A stretch of 64,000 nucleotides of DNA from Winogradskyella bathintestinalis (GTDB taxonomy: Bacteria; Bacteroidota; Bacteroidia; Flavobacteriales; Flavobacteriaceae), in NCBI RefSeq assembly GCF_030407435.1, contig NZ_JASDDK010000001.1, positions 248,001 through 312,000 on the forward strand, read 5' to 3'. The position numbers and the translations under genes are program-made. This document shows, piece by piece, positions 53,093 to 61,762 of this stretch; the first letter of the stretch is position 1, and the number at the start of each line of letters is the position of its first letter. The notes under the pieces are model-generated. The model ran no database searches. It was not told where the DNA came from and worked only from the letters and a program-made list of their open reading frames with translations.

Positions 53093-53935
53093 TTAGGCAG
53101 TAAACAATCGGAGTGTAAAGGACGTTGCTCGTTTGTACAATTTGAATTTCAGGAAAACAATAAATGCAACAGAACCTAATTGAACCACAGGCGCAAAAAA
53201 GCCTTGACCTGTATCGGTACCAAATAAGTTAACCCAAAAATTGGTGTTGATTTCCGTATAAATAGCGTTAACAAATACATTGACTAAAAAGAATGCCGGC
53301 ACTAACATATATACAGCAGCATACAACTTGAAGAATGTATAAGCAAGTGAACGGAATTTTTCAAATACTGCAAGGCTAATGACCAAAGGGAAGAACGCTT
53401 GCATTATCCCCAAAAGGAAAAAACGCTCTGCCAAGAATAGCGGATAGATGAACAAATCCAATATCCAGAGTATTGTACTTAAAATGAAAGCTAATATCTT
53501 GAACCCATATAAGGGTGTTACCAAGGCCTCATACAAAAGCGTCATTGCTGAACTCGCAGCATCAAAAAGACTTACATCTTCCTCTAACGGAATATCCTGC
53601 ATCTGTAATGGCAATAATGCAGGTGCAGTCCCTCGATATTGACTTTCGATGGCCACTAAAATTCCATCGAAAAACCCTAATACCTGCGTTGAGAATATGA
53701 CCAGAATAACAATAGCAAAATTCTTTGCCAGTTCACCAGGACTCAATCCCCAAGTGTACCCGTCTTTGTCCGCAATACCTTCATTGTACTTTTTAAGGAT
53801 GTTGACCAGAAAGAACAGGACAGCAAGCGTTTTCATTCCGGCAATAGTATATTGCGAGAAGCTACTGTTCTGAATGGTCTGAAATACCGTATCGATATAT
53901 TCCAATCCAATTCCTAAAAGTATGGTTGCGGTCAT
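53093..53935 (-). CDS. traJ: Conjugative transposon protein TraJ (VirB6-like)
   Basis: The 280-residue polytopic protein has about six or seven membrane segments (for example FAIVILVIFSTQVLGFF, ILAFILSTILWILDLFIYPLFL, VNVFVNAIYTEIN). It has the TraJ-like segment FFLLGIMQAFFPLVISLAVFEKFRSL, characteristic of the TrbL/VirB6 group that forms the inner-membrane channel. Its location after the TraI-like gene and before traK is canonical. The gap to the upstream gene is only two bases. Confidence 0.88.
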   Translation of the reverse strand: MTATILLGIGLEYIDTVFQTIQNSSFSQYTIAGMKTLAVLFFLVNILKKYNEGIADKDGYTWGLSPGELAKNFAIVILVIFSTQVLGFFDGILVAIESQYRGTAPALLPLQMQDIPLEEDVSLFDAASSAMTLLYEALVTPLYGFKILAFILSTILWILDLFIYPLFLAERFFLLGIMQAFFPLVISLAVFEKFRSLAYTFFKLYAAVYMLVPAFFLVNVFVNAIYTEINTNFWVNLFGTDTGQGFFAPVVQLGSVAFIVFLKFKLYKRATSFTLRLFTA

Positions 53936-53937
53936 TT

Positions 53938-54519
53938 TTAATATCCTGTTTCGCGGTTATTTACTTTATCCTGCATTTTTCTGAATGAAATGATATCACG
54001 ATAGCGTTTCGTTTTTGTAGTGATGGTAGAAACCATTTGCTTTGATTCCAGTTCTTTTTCTTTCAAAATTGCGGCACGCTCTGCATCGCTCATTTTTAGA
54101 TAGTCGCTTGATAGAACTTCATCAATAAAATCTACCGTGTCCAATGAATTTTGAACTATAGCATCAAACGATTCCATAACCCTGCTTACTTCATCTGGCT
54201 TTATATAAGGCGAGTTTAAAATGTCCTGTAAATCATTTTGCATTACCTGAATAAGGCGTTGATTGTTGTCTGCAATTTCTTGAACTGCTCTAAGTTGCTG
54301 AACCACATTTGAAACCTTTTCGATGGCCTCTTTTACATCTTTTAAGAATTTTACAGACTTAATCATTTGAGCAGTCTGTTTACCCGATTCAATCAGTTGT
54401 TTTACCAAGCTGATAAAATTGGTATTGTCATAAGTGGGCATTCCTTGGGCAGTAGCGTTGCCCGACATAAATAAGGTCAATGCTACTGTCATTACTAAAA
54501 TTTTGAATTTTGTCTTCAT
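53938..54519 (-). CDS. TraI-like (DUF4141) secreted conjugation protein
   Basis: The 193-residue protein has a signal peptide (ILVMTVALTLFMSGNATAQ) and is otherwise entirely helical (LVKQLIESGKQTAQMIKSVKFLKDVKEAIEKV). It occupies the position of TraI (DUF4141) between the TraG ATPase and TraJ in Bacteroidota conjugation operons. The layout, not any strong motif, resembles VirB5/TrbJ minor pilus components. The gene is tightly packed, four bases after traG. The call rests on operon position plus structure. Confidence 0.7.
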   Translation of the reverse strand: MKTKFKILVMTVALTLFMSGNATAQGMPTYDNTNFISLVKQLIESGKQTAQMIKSVKFLKDVKEAIEKVSNVVQQLRAVQEIADNNQRLIQVMQNDLQDILNSPYIKPDEVSRVMESFDAIVQNSLDTVDFIDEVLSSDYLKMSDAERAAILKEKELESKQMVSTITTKTKRYRDIISFRKMQDKVNNRETGY

Positions 54520-54523
54520 AATG

Positions 54524-56926
54524 TTATGTTTTAGATGTGAATTGAATTATTGCTTTTTCCATATCGTGATGCTCGTTGTAGAGCTTTATTATTTCTTCGT
54601 TTTCCTGTCCGTCGGTTAAGTAAGCCGCATAGACTTCCTTCGGAACTTCAAGACGGAAGATGTTACTTTCCCTACCGATTTTAATGAACATTTCGGTGTA
54701 CTTCCGTGGCCCGGAAAGGTTGTTTTTGATGGACTTTAATTGGTTTAAATCGTGGCTTGAAAGATTAAGGCGTTTGACCAATTCGGCATAGCCTTTTTCG
54801 TTGTTAAGGCTGTAAATGACCTGTGTATTTTCAAGGATGCTTGCAGATGTTGAATTGTTGGGAAGTTGATTGATGGATTGAAGAATGATACCAATAGCAC
54901 CGTTCTGTTTACGGATGGCTTGATAATAGAATTCTACGCTTTCAAGAACGTTCTCGAACTTCAGTTGCTTGGCAAACTCGTCAAATAGGATGATACCTTT
55001 TTCAGCCCTATTTTTCCAAATGGTTCTTTGGATGGCTGACTTAATCAGCTTCAACATTACGGACAGGATTTCCTTATTGTCTTTGACTTCATCGAGTTCA
55101 AAAACAATCAAACGTTTGTCCTCTATTTTATAGGTTTGGTCTTCACTCACTTCAAACAGAAAACTATATAGACCATCGCCGACATATTCGGACATTACGT
55201 GCAAAAAGCTGGTAACGTTGAAGTAGTCGGGATGGATTTTTAGGGTGTCAAGAAGATCCTCTTGATTCCTTTCTATAAAATTGTAAAATCCTTCGAGCGA
55301 ATGATTTTCTGAAATGCTATTGTAATAATGACGCAATATTTTTTTGACTGAAACCGACTGTGCTTTAGTAACCTTTAAATCTGAAGCGAACAGCTCAAAA
55401 AGGAAAACAGACAAATCTTCCAATCGTTCAGGTGTCAGATCATTTGTATCACTTATATAAAAAGGATTGATGCCAAGATTTTTTCCACTTTCGTACCGAA
55501 GTACCGTATATTTTTCAGGATATAGTTTGGCAAATTTAGTGTACGAGCCACCCAAGTCGATAATGACCAGACGAACACCACTTTCAAAGTATTGGCGTAA
55601 AATATTATTGGCTAAAAAGGATTTACCCTCGCCCGTTGGTGCGAAAATGGCAAAATTCCGAGCCTTGATACGTTTTTTTCGCTCGTCCCAAACATCTTTT
55701 AGAACAGGAATATTATGCTCTCTATCATTGAAGATGATTCCGGTAGTATCAGATTTGTAATTGGTATTATTGATGAATAGGCATAATGCGTGTTTTAAAT
55801 CGGTAACATATAAATCGTTGTTCGAGAAATTGGACGAAAAACAGCAGTAACTGTTTAATATATAATTCTTGCGCTCTTCGCCTCTCGGATAGTATGGAAT
55901 AATATCCAGTTCCTTAAATTCAGTTTTAATTTTTGAAGTTATTTTGTCTAGGTCTTTGGCTTCTTTAGACCAATACACAATATTGAGATGACCACGAATA
56001 ATCCGTGCATTGTCATCGGCATTGATTTGGTCAAGAATATGTTGGATTTTCCCCAAAACCACTTTGTTCTGTGAACCGAAATTGGAACTCTTGTTAAGTT
56101 CCTCGACTTTCTTGTCGAGCAGCTTGCGCCACTTTTGTTTGTCGTCGAGATATAAAATCTGATTGACAATGTGGTTTTCGTTAAGCGTAAGCCCTAAGCC
56201 ATCAATAAACCCTTGATGAAACACAAAATCGTCAGATGTGAATTTCTCATTGGTTTTGCTACTCTGTACACTTTCGCCAAAGCACAGTTCGCTATTGATG
56301 GCAAGGGCATCAAAATGGTTTTCGCCAATATTGACGCTTTTCTTATCTAATAGAATGTCGGTATCGAAGCCTTCGTTGAAGCCATTGAAATAGCCATTTG
56401 TGAGTTTCTGAATCCCTTCCGCTTTAAGCGGAAGGAATGCCATCTTTCGGCTATTATTGATAAAGGAAACAGAATCGCTTACAGAGTTTACAAAACTCTT
56501 AATGTTATCGTCCAGTTCCTGTACAATTCCCTTTGAAATTTTTCTAAAGGGATTGACATATTTTGAATTGTTGAGCGCTTTGTTTTTGGTCAAGATGAAA
56601 AACAAATAGCACTTGTGCTCAATATGTCCACGACCTTTAAAATGCTCGTGCGTTGCTTTTTCTAAAAATGTTTTATTCGGAAGCTGTTCAGAAGAATAGG
56701 ATTTCTTCAGGTATATATCCTGTTTATGAACCACAGTTCCCACAGGCAGCGATTTCAAAGCCTGAAACCAAGCACCGTGCATATCTTCAAAGTCCTTTTC
56801 GGAAAGCGAATAAATTTCAGGTAGATTCCCTGTATAGCACAAGACCACATTGCCATTATTGGCAAAGACGATATTGTCCTGAATATCTACGATGGGCTGA
56901 TATGCCGAAAGGTTAATCTTATTCAT
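54524..56926 (-). CDS. traG: Conjugative transposon ATPase TraG (VirB4-like)
   Basis: The 800-residue protein is the large ATPase of the type IV secretion system. The Walker A motif is FAPTGEGKSFLAN (about residues 427-439) and Walker B IILFDEFAK (about 645-655). The N-terminal 400 residues include the VirB4-type region (YLKKSYSSEQ, FIDGLGLTLN). It powers substrate and pilus transfer at the inner membrane. It overlaps the upstream TraF-like gene by eight bases. Length and motif spacing indicate an intact gene. Confidence 0.93.
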   Translation of the reverse strand: MNKINLSAYQPIVDIQDNIVFANNGNVVLCYTGNLPEIYSLSEKDFEDMHGAWFQALKSLPVGTVVHKQDIYLKKSYSSEQLPNKTFLEKATHEHFKGRGHIEHKCYLFFILTKNKALNNSKYVNPFRKISKGIVQELDDNIKSFVNSVSDSVSFINNSRKMAFLPLKAEGIQKLTNGYFNGFNEGFDTDILLDKKSVNIGENHFDALAINSELCFGESVQSSKTNEKFTSDDFVFHQGFIDGLGLTLNENHIVNQILYLDDKQKWRKLLDKKVEELNKSSNFGSQNKVVLGKIQHILDQINADDNARIIRGHLNIVYWSKEAKDLDKITSKIKTEFKELDIIPYYPRGEERKNYILNSYCCFSSNFSNNDLYVTDLKHALCLFINNTNYKSDTTGIIFNDREHNIPVLKDVWDERKKRIKARNFAIFAPTGEGKSFLANNILRQYFESGVRLVIIDLGGSYTKFAKLYPEKYTVLRYESGKNLGINPFYISDTNDLTPERLEDLSVFLFELFASDLKVTKAQSVSVKKILRHYYNSISENHSLEGFYNFIERNQEDLLDTLKIHPDYFNVTSFLHVMSEYVGDGLYSFLFEVSEDQTYKIEDKRLIVFELDEVKDNKEILSVMLKLIKSAIQRTIWKNRAEKGIILFDEFAKQLKFENVLESVEFYYQAIRKQNGAIGIILQSINQLPNNSTSASILENTQVIYSLNNEKGYAELVKRLNLSSHDLNQLKSIKNNLSGPRKYTEMFIKIGRESNIFRLEVPKEVYAAYLTDGQENEEIIKLYNEHHDMEKAIIQFTSKT

Positions 56927-57197
56927 AGTTAAAACCTGAATTTCTTTTGTTACTTATAATTTTTGGAAAAGCGTTGGCTGTTTGAAAAATCTGTGGGTTG
57001 TGGCTAATTCTTGTCAAAGCCACATAGAGCGCAGCGTTAAAAACGAGAATACCTATAATCATCACGAAGCTGAAAGAGAAAATTACTATGAGCAATGAGG
57101 CCAATATGGAAACTATCATTAAGGCAAACAGGGAAATGGGGAAGCCAAAAATGACTGCCCGTTTCCTAATGTTTTTATAGACCTCGAACCGCTTCAT
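56919..57197 (-). CDS. TraF/VirB3-like small membrane protein
   Basis: The 92-residue protein has two adjacent membrane helices (GFPISLFALMIVSILASLLIVIF and FVMIIGILVFNAALYVAL) after a positively charged N-terminus, as in VirB3 / DUF4133 TraF proteins. VirB3 works with VirB4 at the inner membrane. Here its gene overlaps traG by eight bases and the TraE-like gene by one base. The assignment follows from operon position and topology, as these proteins have few conserved motifs. Confidence 0.75.
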   Translation of the reverse strand: MKRFEVYKNIRKRAVIFGFPISLFALMIVSILASLLIVIFSFSFVMIIGILVFNAALYVALTRISHNPQIFQTANAFPKIISNKRNSGFNYE

Positions 57198-57484
57198 TAT
57201 ACAACGATTCCAATTAGGTAAGTGAAGATGCCGACTACTGCGCCAGCTATCAAAACAAATACAAGTACTCTGGTAATACCCTTTTTTAGGTCAGCATTTT
57301 CCCCAAAGAAATGCCCTGCATTAAACAGGAAACCGATGAGGAAAATGACCCCTAATATGATTGGAAAAATGGTTCGGATGGTGTTGGAAACATCATCGAC
57401 CGAATCTTCGATTCCCCCAATTTGTGCAAAAAGTGATGTTGAGAGCAACGACAAAAAAGTTGCCAAATAGATTGATTTTTTCAT
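57197..57484 (-). CDS. TraE/VirB2-like pilin
   Basis: The 95-residue protein has a signal peptide (YLATFLSLLSTSLFAQ) followed by two membrane helices (IFPIILGVIFLIGFLFNAG and VLVFVLIAGAVVGIFTYLIG), the topology of VirB2/TrbC pilins and of the DUF4134 TraE proteins. It would be the major pilus or channel subunit and is the first gene of the leftward tra operon. The promoter lies in the 190 bases up to the amidase gene, where long AT-rich dyad-like sequence is present. Confidence 0.75.
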   Translation of the reverse strand: MKKSIYLATFLSLLSTSLFAQIGGIEDSVDDVSNTIRTIFPIILGVIFLIGFLFNAGHFFGENADLKKGITRVLVFVLIAGAVVGIFTYLIGIVV

Positions 57485-57673
57485 AACGTAACAGTTTAAA
57501 TTTTTGTGTTGTTTTCGTTATTGGAAATTTACATATATTTATTTACAAATACCTGATAATCAAATATTTGTGAACAAAATATTATTTGATTTTGTTTGAA
57601 TTCCTTTGTTATTATTTGATATCAAATTCTATGACTTTTGGAAGTTGAATTGTTAATAACCCTAAAATTGAAA

Positions 57674-58303
57674 ATGAAAAAAGTGCTCAAAAACGTCAGT
57701 TTTATGATTTTGCTCTTGAAAATGTGTATCATTTTTGGACAGGAAACAGCCATTCAAAAAAGAATACTAATTGACGTTGGACACGGTGGAAAAGATTCTG
57801 GTGCGATAGGTGTAAATGGCATCCTAGAAAAAGATGTTGTACTCAATATTGCAAGTGCGATTTTGAAGCTAAATAACAAGTTGGATAAGCCTTTGGATAT
57901 TTATTTGACCAGGTACAGCGATACACTTATTTCACTATCAGATAGAACCAAACTTGCCAAAGCTCTAAAAGCTGATTTATTTTTGTCGTTGCATTGCAAT
58001 CATTCGGATAATCCGAATGCTAGGGGTGTTGAAGTTTACGTGACAAATGCAGAATCCAAATATTCAGATGATTCTACTTGGTTTGCTTTTCAAGTGCAAG
58101 CCGCACTTAATAAAGAATTGGGATATGAAAGTAGAGGTGTCAAGTTTGCAAATTTTCAGGTACTTCGAGAAACGGTTGATGTTTGCACTTCTGTACTTAT
58201 AGAATTAGGGTTTTTGAGTAATAAAGATGAAGGCAACTATATTTCAAATTCTAACAATATCCAATTGATTGCCACAGCCATTTTGTTATCTATACAAAAC
58301 TAA
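57674..58303 (+). CDS. N-acetylmuramoyl-L-alanine amidase (Amidase_3)
   Basis: The ATG at 57674 is chosen because it leads directly into a signal peptide (NVSFMILLLKMCIIFGQ). Residues 25-205 form an Amidase_3 domain with zinc ligands in IDVGHGGKDSGAIG and SLHCNH and the catalytic glutamate in VLIELGFLSNKDE. It would cleave cell-wall peptide stems locally to let the secretion channel assemble. It is divergent from the tra operon and probably a conjugation-associated wall enzyme, not housekeeping. A separate 32-residue frame follows. Confidence 0.9.
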   Translation: MKKVLKNVSFMILLLKMCIIFGQETAIQKRILIDVGHGGKDSGAIGVNGILEKDVVLNIASAILKLNNKLDKPLDIYLTRYSDTLISLSDRTKLAKALKADLFLSLHCNHSDNPNARGVEVYVTNAESKYSDDSTWFAFQVQAALNKELGYESRGVKFANFQVLRETVDVCTSVLIELGFLSNKDEGNYISNSNNIQLIATAILLSIQN

Positions 58304-58310
58304 TACTATT

Positions 58311-58409
58311 ATGAAAGACCTATTTTTAGAATTAACAAAGAGTTTAAAAGCGATTGTAATCCAATTTATTTCTGAAGTGATTTTCTTATATAAGTCTTTC
58401 AGAAATTAG
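58311..58409 (+). CDS. Possible 32-residue membrane-associated peptide
   Basis: An ATG seven bases after the amidase stop opens a frame of 32 residues ending at 58409 (start MKDLFLELTKSLKAIV). It is amphipathic/hydrophobic and could be a real small protein cotranscribed with the amidase. With no homologue known to me and such AT-rich sequence, chance cannot be excluded. Confidence 0.35.
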   Translation: MKDLFLELTKSLKAIVIQFISEVIFLYKSFRN

Positions 58410-58481
58410 ATTATTTCCGCATAACACCCGCTATCTTATTTAAGACAACCAACTAAAAGTTAGAGCAGAATATAATTTAAT

Positions 58482-58522
58482 ATTTAAGTATTTGCTTAAA
58501 TAAGTAATTACTTTTACCTTTG
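58482..58522 (+). promoter_or_regulatory. Promoter and operator of the arsR-mer cassette
   Basis: A perfect dyad, ATTTAAG-N6-CTTAAAT (58482-58501), overlaps a TTTG (58491-58494). That is followed 20 bases later by TACCTTTG (58515-58522), an excellent Bacteroidota -7 box, 18 bases upstream of the regulator ATG. An ArsR dimer bound here would block the promoter until metal binds. Confidence 0.72.
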
Positions 58523-58540
58523 CTCGTCTAAAGCATTAAT

Positions 58541-58912
58541 ATGAAATTAGAAATATCCTGTACAAGAGCTGAGGCTGACCATAAGCAATTACTAAACTGT
58601 AGAACTACCATTGATGGTATGGCTAATGGTTTCGACAAAATATCGAAACTACTATCTATTTCAGGTAATGAAGTGCGCTTAAAAGTTCTATTTCTTTTAA
58701 ATATGGAAAAAGAATTATGCCCTTGTGATTTAGCTGATATTTTAGGTATGAGTGTTCCTGCCGTTTCTCAGCATATACGAAAAATGAAAGATGCAGGTAT
58801 TATAAGCTCAAGGAGAGAAGGGCAAACCTTATACTATTCATTGAATGAGGATGAGACGGATATTCTGAATAGTATATTTAAGTCAATCAAATTAGAAAGA
58901 AAAACAGCATAA
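58541..58912 (+). CDS. ArsR/SmtB-family metal-sensing repressor
   Basis: The 123-residue protein has a winged-helix domain with the ArsR recognition region DLADILGMSVPAVSQHIRKMKDAGIISSRREGQTLYYSL. Metal-ligand candidates are C7 near the N-terminus, C20 and the CPC pair in KELCPCDLADIL, a position used by As/Cd/Hg sensors. It lies 10 bases upstream of a MerTP gene, so mercury is the likely inducer. The dyad upstream is the probable operator. Which metal it senses is inferred from the neighbour. Confidence 0.9.
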   Translation: MKLEISCTRAEADHKQLLNCRTTIDGMANGFDKISKLLSISGNEVRLKVLFLLNMEKELCPCDLADILGMSVPAVSQHIRKMKDAGIISSRREGQTLYYSLNEDETDILNSIFKSIKLERKTA

Positions 58913-58922
58913 ATTTTTAATT

Positions 58923-59528
58923 ATGAGTACAGAAAAAACATCAAAAAATGTAGCATATACAGGTTTGTTTGCTGCAATAGCAGCGTCATCTTGTTGCATA
59001 CCACCAGTTATTGCATTAATTGCTGGAATTGGAGGGAGTGCATCCGCTTTATCTTGGATGGAACCTTTTAGACCCTATTTAATTGGTGTCGCTATCATAG
59101 CAATTGGTTATGCGTGGTATGATTATCTAAAACCTAAAAAAGCAGATGATTGCTGTGAAATAGATGCAAAGCCAAAGTGGTTTCAAACTAAAGGGTTTTT
59201 AATAGGAATTACATTATTTGCGGCTATCTCAATAAGCTTTCCATACTACTCTCATATTTTTTATCCAGTTAATAAAAAAGAAGTGGTTATAGTGAATCAA
59301 TCCAATATTCAAACGGTAAATTTTGATGTAAAAGGGATGACTTGTGCTTCTTGCGAACAACACATTACGCACGCTGTTAATGAATTAGAGGGTATTGTAA
59401 ATGTAAATGCTTCCTATGAAAAAGCTAACGCAAAAGTAGAATTCGATAATTCGAAAACTACTAAAGAGGATATAGAAAAAGCAATTAATTCTACAGGCTA
59501 TAAAGTAACCTACAAAGAAGAAAACTAA
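58923..59528 (+). CDS. merTP: Mercuric transporter MerT-MerP fusion
   Basis: Residues 1-115 resemble MerT: a first membrane helix with the SSCCIPP cysteine pair, two more helices and a CC pair in DDCCEID. The C-terminal domain (about 130-201) is a MerP/HMA-type metal-binding fold with GMTCASCEQHI. Such fusions take up Hg(II) and pass it to a cytoplasmic reductase. No merA or merB is seen in the window, so the cassette is incomplete here or the reductase lies elsewhere. It is followed, with one base of overlap, by a cysteine-rich protein. Confidence 0.88.
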   Translation: MSTEKTSKNVAYTGLFAAIAASSCCIPPVIALIAGIGGSASALSWMEPFRPYLIGVAIIAIGYAWYDYLKPKKADDCCEIDAKPKWFQTKGFLIGITLFAAISISFPYYSHIFYPVNKKEVVIVNQSNIQTVNFDVKGMTCASCEQHITHAVNELEGIVNVNASYEKANAKVEFDNSKTTKEDIEKAINSTGYKVTYKEEN

Positions 59529-59734
59529 TGGAAGTCCAATTAAAATCAGAAATTACCTGCCCAAACTGCGGACATAAAAAAGTAGAGGATATGCCAACAA
59601 AAGCTTGTCAGTTTTTCTACGAATGTGAGAATTGTAAAACGGTTCTAAAACCAAATGAAGGGGATTGCTGTGTTTATTGCAGTTATGGGACAGTTTCTTG
59701 TCCACCAATTCAAGAAAACAACAGTTGTTGTTAA
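59528..59734 (+). CDS. Cysteine-rich small protein of the mer cassette
   Basis: This 68-residue protein has eleven or so cysteines, including a zinc-ribbon-like CPNCGHKK pair, CENCK, the GDCCVYCSYGT motif and a C-terminal SCC. It is translationally coupled to merTP. Proteins with the GDCCxxCSYG motif accompany mercury genes in Bacteroidota. A role as a cytoplasmic Hg(II) binder or carrier is plausible but is inferred from cysteine content and context. Confidence 0.7.
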   Translation: MEVQLKSEITCPNCGHKKVEDMPTKACQFFYECENCKTVLKPNEGDCCVYCSYGTVSCPPIQENNSCC

Positions 59735-59798
59735 GTAAATAGGTTTTAAATGACCATCCATTAAACAAGCGCCAATTTGAAAAATAGTATTCTAAAAT

Positions 59799-60461
59799 TT
59801 ACTTCCGCTTATCCCCAGCTTTTGTATCAAAAGCAATCAAATTAAACAGTTCGCGCATTCTACTACGAACACGGTTTCCATACCGTTCTTCCAGTTCTTC
59901 AGCATTTAGGTTTGTAGTAGCGTGGGTTTTGACTTTGTGTTTGGTCTCAAGGTAAAGTTCGTATCGGGAAAGTAATACTTCGCCCATCACATTCAAATCT
60001 TTACCATAGAATCGTCCTGCAGGTTCAATGCCTAAATCATCAAAGCAGTAGAATTTGGTGCTGCCATAATCCTCAATGGTTTTAAAGCCTAGATGGTTAA
60101 AGCTAAAAGCAACATTCCTGCACGGAATCATTTCATAAGGTCGTTGCATTGGCACGATATATCGCAATAGTTTCATCAAAGTGGTCTTTCCACATCCCAC
60201 AGGCCCGGATAGAAGAATACCCTTGTTAGTGTCGATATCATCTTTCAGGCAATTTTCTTTGTCCTTGATGAAATAGTGACATAGTTTGCGGATGATAACC
60301 GTGTCCTCATCATAGATTCTAAATTGTTTGCCAAAGAGCAACTTTCCCTTTGCATCCAAATAAATCAGGATTTTATCAAAATCGTATAACACGCTTTTAC
60401 CATCAAACTTTCCAAGCGAATATTCCACGCCACCTTCGGTAATTTTAGAGGGGTTGTCCAT
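59799..60461 (-). CDS. P-loop ATPase, DnaC/IstB-like
   Basis: The ATG at 60461 (MDNPSKITEGG) is preferred. A longer frame to 60680 overlaps the upstream gene by over 230 bases, which is unlikely. The 220-residue product has a Walker A LSGPVGCGKTT (about residues 75-85), a Walker B-like FYCFDDLGIEP and a sensor region THATTNL, like helicase-loader ATPases (DnaC/IstB). It overlaps the preceding helix-turn-helix gene by 17 bases, so they act together, perhaps in element replication. Confidence 0.75.
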   Translation of the reverse strand: MDNPSKITEGGVEYSLGKFDGKSVLYDFDKILIYLDAKGKLLFGKQFRIYDEDTVIIRKLCHYFIKDKENCLKDDIDTNKGILLSGPVGCGKTTLMKLLRYIVPMQRPYEMIPCRNVAFSFNHLGFKTIEDYGSTKFYCFDDLGIEPAGRFYGKDLNVMGEVLLSRYELYLETKHKVKTHATTNLNAEELEERYGNRVRSRMRELFNLIAFDTKAGDKRK

Positions 60462-61197
60462 AATCTTTGTTTTTAGTGGTACGCAAGTTGTCCTTAATAT
60501 GGGACGGTTGCTTTGTGTTTGGTTTGTTTTCCTCATTGAATAATTCAGTTCTGTCCATCCAGTTTTTAGCCAAAGCTTGCCAATCTCGTATCGGTTTTCC
60601 GTCGCTTGTTTTCCAATCGTTCGATTCGTAGTGGTCGAAGAATTTTTTTCCTTCATCAGCATCAAAACCTTTTTCTTCAAAAAAAATAAAAACGGCCTGC
60701 CTGCCCTTTGGTTGTTTTATATTGTTTACTTGTTTGGTATTGTTTATAGTAGATACCAATGCTTGTCCACTCACGGGACGGTGCGAGTCCATTACTTGTC
60801 CATTTGTGGTATGGTGTTGGTACACTACTGGTTCATTTCTGGGATGGTAGTGTCCCGCAAGTTGTTCTAATATGGGACTGTACCGTCCCACATCAGGCTC
60901 ATCACTTGTCCCAATTATGGCCATCTTGATTTTACTGCCTTTGTAAGGATTGTTGGAAGGGAAGTATGATAGATAATTCCAAGAGTCCAAATCCGTAACG
61001 CATCTGTGATAGGTTGATTTAGAACCAATTTTGGCAGCCCTCATTAAATCTCTGCGGTTCACATAAAATTCGTCCGCAAATCGGCTACTATTCCATTCTT
61101 GAAATAATGCCATATACAGGGTTATGTGCGTGGGATTGAGGCGGTCATCAAAATAGAACGTTGAAAAAGCCGCATTGAGTAGCTTTATATAGTTCAT
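60445..61197 (-). CDS. Replication-type helix-turn-helix protein
   Basis: The 250-residue protein has an N-terminal domain with a winged-helix-like segment (NPTHITLYMALFQEWNSSRFADEFYVNRRDLMRAAKIGSKSTYHRCVTDLDSWNYL). A variable linker and a DnaD-like C-terminal segment (FDHYESNDWKTSDGKPIRDWQALAKNWMDR) follow. This combination occurs in phage and element replication initiators that partner with DnaC-like loaders, as here. Its gene overlaps the ATPase gene and lies three bases after the excisionase-like gene. The activity is inferred. Confidence 0.7.
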   Translation of the reverse strand: MNYIKLLNAAFSTFYFDDRLNPTHITLYMALFQEWNSSRFADEFYVNRRDLMRAAKIGSKSTYHRCVTDLDSWNYLSYFPSNNPYKGSKIKMAIIGTSDEPDVGRYSPILEQLAGHYHPRNEPVVYQHHTTNGQVMDSHRPVSGQALVSTINNTKQVNNIKQPKGRQAVFIFFEEKGFDADEGKKFFDHYESNDWKTSDGKPIRDWQALAKNWMDRTELFNEENKPNTKQPSHIKDNLRTTKNKDYGQPL

Positions 61198-61200
61198 CGC

Positions 61201-61485
61201 TTAAGAATTTATGCTGTGTTGAACGCGGTTGGCGTTCATCACATTTTGGATTTCCTCTGCATCATAGTAAATGATTCCGCCAACTTTTGTGTAGGGCAAC
61301 GTACCATTGATACGCAGATTTTGAAGTGTTCCTGGACTTACTTGTAGTAAATCCATAACCTCGGAAGATTTAAGATATTTCTTCAGTTTTCCAGTAGCTT
61401 GCTTGGAAAGAAGGTTTTTGATGTCATCGAGCAATTCCATTTTGAATTCCCGAAGGTCGTCTGTAGTAATTATTGATGTCGGCAT
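61201..61485 (-). CDS. Excisionase-like helix-turn-helix protein
   Basis: The 94-residue product contains a MerR/excisionase-type winged helix (KKYLKSSEVMDLLQVSPGTLQNLRINGTLPYTKVGGIIYYDAEEIQNVM). Such proteins regulate excision or the downstream replication genes in Bacteroidota elements. It is the first gene of a leftward operon of three (with 60445-61197 and 59799-60461). A gap of 277 bases separates it from rteC, with a terminator in it. Confidence 0.82.
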   Translation of the reverse strand: MPTSIITTDDLREFKMELLDDIKNLLSKQATGKLKKYLKSSEVMDLLQVSPGTLQNLRINGTLPYTKVGGIIYYDAEEIQNVMNANRVQHSINS

Positions 61486-61734
61486 AATAGAACGGTTTTA
61501 ATAGTAAGAGACTATCGCATCGCTGTCAAGTAATTTGATAGCCCCTGACCTGATTTGACTTTCGTTCTACAAAATTGGGGTAGTTTGCTGGATTTTATTC
61601 ACAAGTTAGGCCTACTTGGGTGTTTTTCTTCTCTCATTTTCAATGTAATACAATAGAGGGTTTTGGTACTTCTTCAGAAAAAATACCCTATCTAAAAACC
61701 ACCAAATAAAATGAGATTTTCCATAAAACAAGAA

Positions 61735-61761
61735 ACACCCAAGTTGAAGCATCTTGGGTGT
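61735..61761 (-). terminator. Terminator after rteC
   Basis: ACACCCAAG (61735-61743) pairs with CTTGGGTGT (61753-61761) around nine bases. On the minus strand TTCTTGTTTT follows; on the plus strand TTTATTTT follows. It abuts the rteC stop at 61763. Confidence 0.7.
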
Positions 61762-61762
61762 T

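Noticed and set aside
60462-60680. Longer N-terminus for the DnaC-like ATPase
   Set aside because: It would lie inside the upstream helix-turn-helix gene in another frame, and its sequence has no ATPase character.
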